A stretch of 22,863 nucleotides of DNA, taken from positions 1 to 22,863 of the IMG/VR virus record IMGVR_UViG_3300023109_000152, one strand, 5' to 3'. This DNA comes from a virus. Within the stretch, counting starts at the first letter, position 1, and each line of letters begins with the position of its first letter. Both the position numbers and the translations under genes were made by a program. The notes beneath the pieces are model-generated. The model was not told the origin of the DNA. It did not search any database and worked only from the letters and a program-made list of their open reading frames with translations. Below are positions 14,675-21,391 of this stretch, in pieces.

Positions 14675-16603
14675 ATGGAGAAAAACGAATTAATCAAAGA
14701 ATTACTATCTGAGTTATCTTATCGTTCTAACGAAGGATACCCTATGTTAGATAATAGAGAACAAATATCTATTCTAGCTGAGATATTGGATGAGTGGGGA
14801 TATACCGAAATCAAAAACGAATTAATTGAAAATCTTTTAGAAGTAGATAAAGAAACATTTACTGCTACAAAGAAAGATACAGGTGAAACATCGGTATTCA
14901 AAACAAAAGATAGTAGAGATTCGGCTATTGAAAAGGGAACTCATGCCAAGAAAGAAGATTCTGGAGAAAATGATTCTAAAGAAAAACCAAAAACAGCTGT
15001 AAGTCCAGGTACTCCTTCTGGTGATTCTTATAATGATTCACTATCTGATAATGACCCAGCTAAAATTAAAAAACCTAAAAAAGAATCTAAAGGAAACGGA
15101 TATACTGGTTCTAAGAATAAAACACTAACAAAAGTAAATCCTATCGAATCTAAAAATTATCAAATGGAATTAGAACCAAATGATGATGTTTTTGAAGAAA
15201 AAAATAAAAATAATGCAAATCCAACTCCACCTGAACCATTAAAATTAGATGGATTTATTAAAAATCCAAAATTTCCAAAAAGGTATGTTAAGGTTTTAGA
15301 ACGAATGGTAAATTCCAAAATAACATCTGAAACAGCTAAATGGACACACTTCTCTGATATTGAAGGGGGAGCTGGTAAGATATCAGCACAAGCTGGTGAA
15401 CTTATGACTATGATGGGTTCAACAATGAGTGATGATGAGTGGAATAAATTTTCGGAAGCACTACTTAACTATGAAACGGAATTAAAAAATAATCACAAAG
15501 ATGTTTTTATGAAGAAAAACAAAAAAGGTGGTTATGTTGATAATCCAGGTTCTCGTATTATAGATAAGAGTTGGATAAAGGCAGCTACTCAAAGTAGAAA
15601 AGCAATCAATGATAGATTAGAAAAACAATATGGTGAGGGAACTACAATTGTAGCTAGTTCATGGGATGCTGAAGGTGAAGCTGAATCTATGGGAATACAA
15701 GATTACAAAAAAAATAAAGGTTTTTCAACTGATATGTATCTTAGAGTTAGAAAACCAAATGGTGAAGAAGTATTAGATGAAATTTCACTTAAAAAATCTA
15801 AAGATGTAAATTTCCTAAACTCTGGAGCTGGTCAATTTAAAGATTGGTTAGGGGATGATTTACCAGATGAGATAAATCAAAGTGTTTACAAAGAAAATCA
15901 GAGAGAAAGTATATCAACTACTGGTGAAGGTATAAAATCTGATATAGAATCTTTATTAAAAGATAATCCCGAAAAAGCTAAAGAATTACAAAAGGTATTC
16001 AAAGCCAAAGGTTTAGATTTTAATAAAGCATTGGATAACTTACAAAATGGTAAGGGTGATTATAGAAAAAGTTCATCCGTTGTTATGGCATCAATAAAAG
16101 CTGTTGCTGATTGGCCGAGTTGGGGTAAGAGAAATGATAAAGGACCTAATACAACTGGTAATATGATAGCCCAACAATATCTAAGAGAAGCATCAGAAAA
16201 ACAAACTAAATTTATAGAAGCATCTATAAAATCACTTTCTGAGAATCCTAAGATGAAAGAAGGAATGATGACATCTATAAGAGAAGAGTTTCCACTAAAA
16301 GCAGTATCTGAAGGTGAAGAAACTATGGCAATAGGTGATATGTCATTAGATAAAGATACGATGATAGAAATATTTGGAACATCTAACTATGATAATATAA
16401 AAGAGAAATTAGTTTCAGAACCAGGACCACCACCATTTTTAGGGTATCGAGCTGATATAGGAGGTGATGTAATTCCAATAGCAGAAGTTAGTGTAAGGGA
16501 AGATGGAGTAGGATATGGAGGTCAGATTAAATTTGAAATGAAATTAGATAAACGATTTGCTAAAAGATTGAATGATGCAACTTCTAAAGTTTATTCCAAA
16601 TAA
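14675..16603 (+). CDS. Large protein of unknown function with possible PD-(D/E)XK-like core
   Basis: A 642-residue protein. The ATG at 14675 is preferred over the ATG at 14618, which lies inside the polymerase gene and upstream of the candidate promoter. Residues 1-55 are helical and acidic (MEKNELIKELLSELSYRSNE). About 65-190 is a Lys/Ser/Asp-rich, probably disordered linker. A folded part from about 195 to the end includes FSTDMYLRV (Asp353) and, after a short hairpin, DEISLKKSK (Glu369, Lys373) then GAGQFKDWL. This strand-hairpin-strand with Asp and ISLK resembles PD-(D/E)XK nuclease-like folds in some phage proteins, but the match is by eye. A virion or head-associated role is possible given the late-type motif. 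Confidence 0.7.
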   Translation: MEKNELIKELLSELSYRSNEGYPMLDNREQISILAEILDEWGYTEIKNELIENLLEVDKETFTATKKDTGETSVFKTKDSRDSAIEKGTHAKKEDSGENDSKEKPKTAVSPGTPSGDSYNDSLSDNDPAKIKKPKKESKGNGYTGSKNKTLTKVNPIESKNYQMELEPNDDVFEEKNKNNANPTPPEPLKLDGFIKNPKFPKRYVKVLERMVNSKITSETAKWTHFSDIEGGAGKISAQAGELMTMMGSTMSDDEWNKFSEALLNYETELKNNHKDVFMKKNKKGGYVDNPGSRIIDKSWIKAATQSRKAINDRLEKQYGEGTTIVASSWDAEGEAESMGIQDYKKNKGFSTDMYLRVRKPNGEEVLDEISLKKSKDVNFLNSGAGQFKDWLGDDLPDEINQSVYKENQRESISTTGEGIKSDIESLLKDNPEKAKELQKVFKAKGLDFNKALDNLQNGKGDYRKSSSVVMASIKAVADWPSWGKRNDKGPNTTGNMIAQQYLREASEKQTKFIEASIKSLSENPKMKEGMMTSIREEFPLKAVSEGEETMAIGDMSLDKDTMIEIFGTSNYDNIKEKLVSEPGPPPFLGYRADIGGDVIPIAEVSVREDGVGYGGQIKFEMKLDKRFAKRLNDATSKVYSK

Positions 16604-16625
16604 AACATCCCAAATTAATTATTTG

Positions 16626-16636
16626 ATATTTATAGG
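16626..16636 (+). promoter_or_regulatory. Candidate late promoter motif (ATATTTATAGG)
   Basis: It lies in the 59-nt gap after the 642-residue gene and 26 nt before the ATG at 16663. Short AATTA and TAATT arms (16617-16621, 16637-16641) flank it. No other promoter-like element is visible up to the halogenase. Confidence 0.55.
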
Positions 16637-16662
16637 TAATTGATTAACAGAGAAACAAATTT

Positions 16663-17064
16663 ATGAAAACACAACTATTGTGTACATTTACTTCTAAGGA
16701 TACTTTACAAAAGACTCTACAAGATATTAGAGAGACTTATGTGATAGTATATAACTATATCTACATACTTCAAAACAAGGCAAATTTGGATGAATTGTAT
16801 GTTACCTATAACATCAATACGGAGTTTAAACCTCCGCATCCTTTAGAAGATACTATACTAATACACAGAAAAAAAGAGTCAAATACCTTATATACCATCA
16901 ACGCACTAAACCAATTAGTCAGAGAAGAAAATGGTGGTGTATTAGATAAAACATTTATCATTGATTGGCAAAAATTTAGAAATTCAATAATACTTACAAA
17001 TACTGAGGGTACTAAGCGTATTCAAACTCGTATCTTTGAGGTTATCGAATTTAATCAAAAATAA
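16663..17064 (+). CDS. Conserved marine T4-like phage protein of unknown function
   Basis: A 133-residue protein. The start (MKTQLLCTFTSKDTLQKTL), the middle (YNYIYILQNKANLDELYVTY) and HRKKESNTLYTINALN are features of a widely conserved hypothetical protein in marine T4-like phages. The second half (KTFIIDWQKFRNSIILTN) is equally typical. Two Tyr-rich strands suggest a small alpha/beta fold. It has no signal peptide. It is the first gene after a late-type motif and precedes the L,D-transpeptidase-like gene by 10 nt. Conservation points to a core phage function, but I know of none assigned. Confidence 0.78.
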   Translation: MKTQLLCTFTSKDTLQKTLQDIRETYVIVYNYIYILQNKANLDELYVTYNINTEFKPPHPLEDTILIHRKKESNTLYTINALNQLVREENGGVLDKTFIIDWQKFRNSIILTNTEGTKRIQTRIFEVIEFNQK

Positions 17065-17074
17065 AAAATAAGAA

Positions 17075-17686
17075 ATGGCAAAATTCACAAGAGAACAAAT
17101 CGAAGAAGCATTAAATTGTAATGGGTATAAATACTTTACAAGTGATAAGGGATATGATGTTAACATCGTTGGTATTAGAAATTCCGATACATATGGTGAA
17201 GTAACAAATAAATTTGATGATACTCTTACAATATCTTATAAAGATTTGGAAGGAAAGTGGATTTATAATGAATATAAAGCAACAACTGATCCTGGTTCTC
17301 ATTGGGAAAAGAACTTATTGAATAAAGATGGTGTTGCAATTCTAAAGCCAGGTCAATATAGAGGTTCACACAAACTTGGATTACACCAAGGTAAATATGA
17401 GGCACTAAGACAGAAATCACCTGTTAAAGTTTATAGAGATAATAACAAAGATGGTAAATATGATATGATTGAAGAGAATGTACATGAAGGTATATTTGGA
17501 ATCAACATTCATAAGGCTGGAAAGTTTGTAAATGGTTCAACACAGATTGATAAATGGTCTGCTGGTTGTCAAGTATTCTCTAAGGAATCGGATTTCAACG
17601 AATTTATGGAAATTTGTAGAAAGGCTAGAGATATATGGGGAAACTCTTTCACATATACGTTGATAGAATCCAACGATATTTCGTAA
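17075..17686 (+). CDS. L,D-transpeptidase (YkuD)-like protein with EF-hand-like loop, probable cell-wall enzyme
   Basis: A 203-residue protein. His146 (GINIHKAG) and, 15 residues on, Ser162-Ala-Gly-Cys165 reproduce the His ... S-x-G-C catalytic arrangement of L,D-transpeptidase-like folds, with Ala in place of the usual His. Between residues 122 and 133 lies DNNKDGKYDMIE, which fits all key positions of a 12-residue EF-hand calcium loop. There is no signal peptide. In phages such proteins are thought to act on peptidoglycan, either as a virion lysin or in lysis; no holin-like gene was found next to it. The preceding segment (LKPGQYRGSHKLGLHQGKYE) supplies the fold's early strands. Family call rests on the motif pair. 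Confidence 0.68.
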   Translation: MAKFTREQIEEALNCNGYKYFTSDKGYDVNIVGIRNSDTYGEVTNKFDDTLTISYKDLEGKWIYNEYKATTDPGSHWEKNLLNKDGVAILKPGQYRGSHKLGLHQGKYEALRQKSPVKVYRDNNKDGKYDMIEENVHEGIFGINIHKAGKFVNGSTQIDKWSAGCQVFSKESDFNEFMEICRKARDIWGNSFTYTLIESNDIS

Positions 17687-17701
17687 AAAAAATAAAAAGT
17701 T

Positions 17702-18250
17702 ATGACAATCACCTTATCAGGACAAATTGCCGCAGGAAATATAGGTAGTGAATTTGGAAGAACATATTCATCATATATGTCTATGTGGGATGCTAGAAAT
17801 GGTAGATATGGTTCTATCAACAATCAATCCGCCAGAAATCCTAGAAATAATATTTCTAAAACAAACAGTGGGTACGCATTTTCAGATTGGTATGGATATA
17901 GGCATAATGCAAGACAAGCTTCAATAGGATTGAAGCAACGAGAAAGTAGGGCAGATGCTGATACTAGAGCTTGGGAATTTAGATATGATGGAACTGCTTT
18001 AGCTCAAAATTGGCAATGGGGAACTACAAGTATAAGGAATTGGTTTTATGTTCCATTTGGTAATAGAATAGATGTTTATTTTGATAATAGTATAAGTTGG
18101 GGTTCTAGTTGGACAACAGCTGATAGACGAATATATTCAAATCAAAGAGGATATTTATTAAACGTTTCCGAACCTGCAAGAACTTATAGAAATTATAGTG
18201 GTTTATATGTTCAATCATCAGAACAAATTACTATTTTCAATAACAGTTAA
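17702..18250 (+). CDS. Adhesin-like virion protein
   Basis: A 182-residue protein rich in Tyr, Trp, Ser, Arg and Asn, without Cys. The start (ITLSGQIAAGNIGSEFGRTY) and NSGYAFSDWYGY match a pattern found at the ends of phage tail fibres and tip proteins, where a short beta repeat leads to a small folded head. The rest alternates aromatic and polar residues, as in beta-rich adhesins. It has no signal peptide. It sits after the cell-wall enzyme gene and before two small paralogues. A receptor-binding or decoration role is an inference from composition and position. Confidence 0.68.
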   Translation: MTITLSGQIAAGNIGSEFGRTYSSYMSMWDARNGRYGSINNQSARNPRNNISKTNSGYAFSDWYGYRHNARQASIGLKQRESRADADTRAWEFRYDGTALAQNWQWGTTSIRNWFYVPFGNRIDVYFDNSISWGSSWTTADRRIYSNQRGYLLNVSEPARTYRNYSGLYVQSSEQITIFNNS

Positions 18251-18261
18251 AAAAAGTTATT

Positions 18262-18501
18262 ATGGCAAATTATTATTTTAAAGATAGAGATTCTTATTTT
18301 AAATTAGTAGATGAAACACATGAAATAATTTGTGTAACTACTAATTTTACAAATAAATGTATAGCAATAACCTTTGATGAAACTGGTGGGTATGATAATA
18401 TGAGAGATGCATTTACTGATGGTGCTGCTGATGTTATATCCGAAGAACTCTTTGAGGTAAAAAGAGATGAAGTAAAAGATTATATAAATGAAAATCTATA
18501 A
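18262..18501 (+). CDS. Small acidic protein, paralogue of the next gene
   Basis: A 79-residue acidic protein. It begins N-Y-Y-F-K and has DSYFKLVD near the N-terminus and VISEELFEVKRDEVKDYINE at the C-terminus. The next gene (18504) has the same frame: DNYFKFID at the start and IISESLWEEKKTELKSYI at the end. They are therefore likely tandem duplicates. The function is unknown. Position after an adhesin-like gene suggests a virion accessory role. Confidence 0.7.
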   Translation: MANYYFKDRDSYFKLVDETHEIICVTTNFTNKCIAITFDETGGYDNMRDAFTDGAADVISEELFEVKRDEVKDYINENL

Positions 18502-18503
18502 AA

Positions 18504-18803
18504 ATGGGTAATTGGTTTGTAAAATCTTTTGATAACTACTTTAAGTTTATAGATGATGATTCATCTATGATTGTACTAACATCAGCTAGTTTGGATGGAA
18601 GTGGGAGTGATATGGTTATTTCATTCAATCATTTATCAGAAAGTTTACCTAAATACGAAGGTATCAGAGATTCTCTTATATCATCATCATTCTTTACATC
18701 ATCATATACAGGTTCATCGGAGCCAGTACCACAAATTATTAGTGAATCCCTTTGGGAAGAAAAGAAAACAGAATTAAAAAGTTACATAATAAATAGTTTA
18801 TAA
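18504..18803 (+). CDS. Small acidic protein, paralogue of the previous gene
   Basis: A 99-residue protein starting two bases after the previous stop codon. It is longer than its paralogue by an insert of Ser-rich sequence (SSSFFTSSYTGSSEPVP, about residues 60-77). The N-terminal YFK and the C-terminal amphipathic helix are shared. The start codon of the halogenase follows its stop codon without a gap, so translation of the two may be coupled. No function recognised. Confidence 0.7.
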   Translation: MGNWFVKSFDNYFKFIDDDSSMIVLTSASLDGSGSDMVISFNHLSESLPKYEGIRDSLISSSFFTSSYTGSSEPVPQIISESLWEEKKTELKSYIINSL

Positions 18804-20336
18804 ATGAAAATAGTTATAGCGGGTGGAGGAACTGCTGGTTGGTTATCAGCATTATTCCTAGCCAAACAAAATTTACACAGAGATATTCCAGCTTACGATG
18901 TTACTCTTATAGAGAGTGATGATATTCCAATTATAGGAGCTGGTGAAGGTTCAACTGGAGTACTACAAAAAGTACTTCTATCTACTTTAAGAGAATTGGA
19001 AGGATTTGGAGAACAAGAGTTTTTTGAAAATTGCAATACAACATTTAAATTAGGAATCGATTGTATTGATTGGAATGGGGTAGGTGATAGATTCTTTGCA
19101 TCCTTATCAGGAACACAAACTTCAGAATGGCCATTGGATAGAGATTTTACGATTTGTTCAAAATACGGAAACTCTGCAGAATCTAGTCCTAACAAATATC
19201 TTTGGGAAAAAAATCTAACACCATTTTTAAAAACTCAAAATAACGATAGCTACGAAACTGGATATGCATATCACTTTGATGCACATAAAGTGGGTGAGTG
19301 GTTTAAGAAGATTGCATTGGAAAATGGAATCAAATTACAAAAAGGTACAATAACCGATACTAAGTTAAATTCAAAAAATGGTGAATTGGATAAAGTAATA
19401 CTTTCCGATGGAACTGAAATAGAATCTGATTTTTGGATTGATTGTACTGGATTCAATAGAGTACTGAGTAAATCAGTTGGTTCAGAATGGGTTTCATATT
19501 CAGAATATCTACCAATCAACTCAGCATTAGTTTATTCACACCAATATGAAGAAGGTGAAGAAATATCACCTGCAACAACTGCATGGGCAATGCCAAATGG
19601 TTGGATGTGGCAAATTCCAACTCAAGAAAGATTAGGATGTGGATATTGTTATTCTGATAAGTTTGTATCTGAGGAACAAGCTCTGAAAGAACTACAAGAA
19701 GTTACTGGTAGAAAGATAACACCTCTTAGAACTATTAAGTTCGATAGTGGTAGGTTGAAAGAAGTTTGGAAAAAGAATGTACTTTCAATAGGATTATCAT
19801 CTTCCTTCTTAGAACCATTAGAAGCAACATCAATACATTCATCCATAATTCAGTTAGTACAACTAACACAACATCACTTATCACCTTACAAAGAGGATAT
19901 GATGAGAGAATCAAACATCAAAGCAAATAACGAACACTTTAATATGATGTTAGATGAATTCAGAGCTTTGATTCAAATACACTATATTACAAAAAGAGAT
20001 GATACTCCATTTTGGAAATATGTACATAATGATTTAAAGAGAGACCCATTAGTTGAAAGAATTTTAGAGATATGTGAATATAGAGTTCCAAACGCTAATG
20101 ATTTCCCACATTACAATGGTTCAGCTGGTTGGGGTGTGTTTAATTGGATATTGGGTGGAAATGACTTAATCAGTAAAGATGCATTAGATAAATCCCTAAA
20201 TACTCATAATTTTGAAAAATCATCTGAACAAATTTACAAACATATGGTAAAACAATACACATTTGATAGTAAGCAACACTTTCCACATACTAAATTTATC
20301 AATTGGACAAAAGATTTTTCAAAAAAAGAAAAATAA
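18804..20336 (+). CDS. prnA: Flavin-dependent tryptophan halogenase (PrnA-like)
   Basis: A 510-residue protein with the full signature of FAD-dependent halogenases. GGGTAGW (residues 7-13) is the FAD-binding turn. IGAGEGST follows. Lys82 in FKLGIDCIDW is in the place of the catalytic Lys of PrnA (Lys79). WMWQIP (267-272) is the WxWxIP motif that sets halogenases apart from monooxygenases. Glu340 in EPLEATSI matches the catalytic Glu of PrnA (Glu346). It would chlorinate or brominate tryptophan or another indole using FADH2 supplied by the host. Similar genes occur in T4-like cyanophages, where the purpose is unsettled. The start follows the previous stop codon directly. The substrate cannot be told from sequence. 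Confidence 0.93.
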   Translation: MKIVIAGGGTAGWLSALFLAKQNLHRDIPAYDVTLIESDDIPIIGAGEGSTGVLQKVLLSTLRELEGFGEQEFFENCNTTFKLGIDCIDWNGVGDRFFASLSGTQTSEWPLDRDFTICSKYGNSAESSPNKYLWEKNLTPFLKTQNNDSYETGYAYHFDAHKVGEWFKKIALENGIKLQKGTITDTKLNSKNGELDKVILSDGTEIESDFWIDCTGFNRVLSKSVGSEWVSYSEYLPINSALVYSHQYEEGEEISPATTAWAMPNGWMWQIPTQERLGCGYCYSDKFVSEEQALKELQEVTGRKITPLRTIKFDSGRLKEVWKKNVLSIGLSSSFLEPLEATSIHSSIIQLVQLTQHHLSPYKEDMMRESNIKANNEHFNMMLDEFRALIQIHYITKRDDTPFWKYVHNDLKRDPLVERILEICEYRVPNANDFPHYNGSAGWGVFNWILGGNDLISKDALDKSLNTHNFEKSSEQIYKHMVKQYTFDSKQHFPHTKFINWTKDFSKKEK

Positions 20337-20337
20337 A

Positions 20338-20369
20338 TTAGGATAATTCAAATTAATTTCTTATATTTG
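20338..20369 (+). promoter_or_regulatory. Bacteroidota-type promoter, first of two in tandem
   Basis: TTAGG (20338-20342; one mismatch to TTTGG), 19 nt, then TATATTTG (20362-20369). It overlaps the halogenase stop codon (20334-20336) closely. The sequence after the -7 box, TATTAACAAATG, is nearly repeated after the second promoter. Confidence 0.7.
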
Positions 20370-20378
20370 TATTAACAA

Positions 20379-20468
20379 ATGAGAGAAACTAAGCGATTCA
20401 AAAATAATTTAGAAAACATTTGGAATTGTGAAAAACTTTTCGTATATTTGTATAACAAATGGAGATAG
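20379..20468 (+). CDS. Possible 29-residue peptide behind the first promoter
   Basis: The ATG lies nine bases after the -7 box and the frame runs for 29 codons through the second promoter. The peptide is basic with a hydrophobic, aromatic C-terminal half (CEKLFVYLYNKWR). Such a short frame can occur by chance; it is listed because its start is placed as in the 13377 gene and in the next small frame. Confidence 0.25.
   Translation: MRETKRFKNNLENIWNCEKLFVYLYNKWR
20419..20450 (+). promoter_or_regulatory. Bacteroidota-type promoter, second of two in tandem
   Basis: TTTGG (20419-20423), exactly 19 nt, then TATATTTG (20443-20450). It is a full consensus match, identical in both boxes and spacing to the polymerase promoter at 13341-13372. 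It should drive the gp32-like and recombinase genes. Confidence 0.82.
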
Positions 20469-20545
20469 ACCCTCTTAAAACTGGGTTTCTTGATATTTAT
20501 ATAAGGTGTAGGAAAGACACTAAAATAAAACCATTAAATAAATAA
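20459..20545 (+). CDS. Possible 28-residue peptide behind the second promoter
   Basis: The ATG lies eight bases after the -7 box of the second promoter, within the conserved AACAAATGGAGA. The frame ends 20 nt before the gp32-like start codon. The residues coded by the late-type motif (DIYIR) fall inside it, so coding may be incidental. It could be an upstream leader peptide. Confidence 0.22.
   Translation: MEIDPLKTGFLDIYIRCRKDTKIKPLNK
20492..20506 (+). promoter_or_regulatory. Candidate late promoter motif (GATATTTATATAAGG)
   Basis: Same ATATTTATA core as before the structural genes, about 60 nt before the gp32-like ATG at 20566. Together with the two host-type promoters, it would let the replication genes be read both early and late. 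Confidence 0.45.
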
Positions 20546-20565
20546 ACCTTTAAAATTTAAAAATT

Positions 20566-21381
20566 ATGGCACTAGATTTAAGCGCAATCAGAGGTAGACT
20601 GAACAAACTACAAAACACTTCAAACAGAACATCTAATCTATGGAAACCAACACCTGGTAAACACCAAGTGAGAGTAGTTCCTTATAAGTTTTCTCCTGAG
20701 AATCCTTTTATTGAATTATTTTTCCATTACAACATCAACAACAAAACGTATTTGTCTCCTTCTTCTTTTGGAAGACCAGACCCTATCGTTGAGTTCGCTG
20801 AAAAGTTGAAGAGAATGGGTGATAAAGAAGATTGGAAAGCAGCTAAGAAGATGGAACCGAAATTAAGAACTTTTGTACCTGTACTTGTAAGAGGAGAGGA
20901 ATCAGAAGGAGTTAAGTTTTGGGGATTCGGAAAAACTGTCTACCAAGAAATACTAGGTTACATTGCTGATCCTGATTATGGAGATATTACTGACCCTACT
21001 AATGGTAGAGATATTACTATCGAATATACATCAGCTGAAGATGCGGGAACTTCTTATCCTGTAACTACTATCCGTGTTAAACCTAATACTACTCCATTAG
21101 GAAAAGATGATACGGCAAATCAAAACTTTATTGAAACTCAAACTAATATTACTGATATCTATTCAGAATTATCTTACGATGAGTTAAAATCAGTATTAGA
21201 AGGTTGGTTAAACCCAACTGCAGATGAAGCTAATGAGAGTGTATCTCAACAAACACTTTCAACACCTTCAACTAAAGCAGCACCTGCTCCAGTAGCAGCA
21301 CCTGCGGCAGCTGTAAGTACTGAAGAGAAAAAGAAAATGGATGATGTCGCATCAGCATTTGATGATTTGTTTAACGGATAA
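20566..21381 (+). CDS. 32: Single-stranded DNA-binding protein (T4 gp32-like)
   Basis: A 271-residue protein. The start (MALDLSAIRGRLNKLQN) and WKPTPGKHQVRVVPYKFSPE, with FIELFFHYNINNKTYLSP, are the gp32-like N-terminal and OB-fold core of marine T4-like phages. A flexible Ala/Pro-rich linker (about 236-252) leads to an acidic tail, DDVASAFDDLF, the part that in T4 gp32 contacts replication and recombination partners. There is no Cys in the whole protein, so the zinc-binding loop of T4 gp32 is absent. It coats single strands during replication and recombination. It heads a unit with the recombinase gene, 10 nt downstream, as partners of strand exchange. Confidence 0.92.
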   Translation: MALDLSAIRGRLNKLQNTSNRTSNLWKPTPGKHQVRVVPYKFSPENPFIELFFHYNINNKTYLSPSSFGRPDPIVEFAEKLKRMGDKEDWKAAKKMEPKLRTFVPVLVRGEESEGVKFWGFGKTVYQEILGYIADPDYGDITDPTNGRDITIEYTSAEDAGTSYPVTTIRVKPNTTPLGKDDTANQNFIETQTNITDIYSELSYDELKSVLEGWLNPTADEANESVSQQTLSTPSTKAAPAPVAAPAAAVSTEEKKKMDDVASAFDDLFNG

Positions 21382-21391
21382 TATATAATAA

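Noticed and set aside
17491-17498. TATATTTG inside the L,D-transpeptidase-like gene as a promoter
   Set aside because: It is in coding sequence and has no TTTGG box 19 nt upstream.
18595-18777. A 60-codon + strand frame inside the second paralogue gene
   Set aside because: It overlaps a gene with clear homology to its neighbour, is rich in His/Ser/Tyr as an off-frame reading would be, and has no leader.
20467-20488. AGACCC / GGGTTT hairpin as a terminator
   Set aside because: Only six pairs including a G-T pair, a 10-nt loop and no T run; it would also sit between promoter and gene.
1591-20501. Reading ATATTTATA as T4-type late promoters (TATAAATA) for the minus strand
   Set aside because: No convincing minus-strand genes exist, and the motif sits consistently just before + strand starts.
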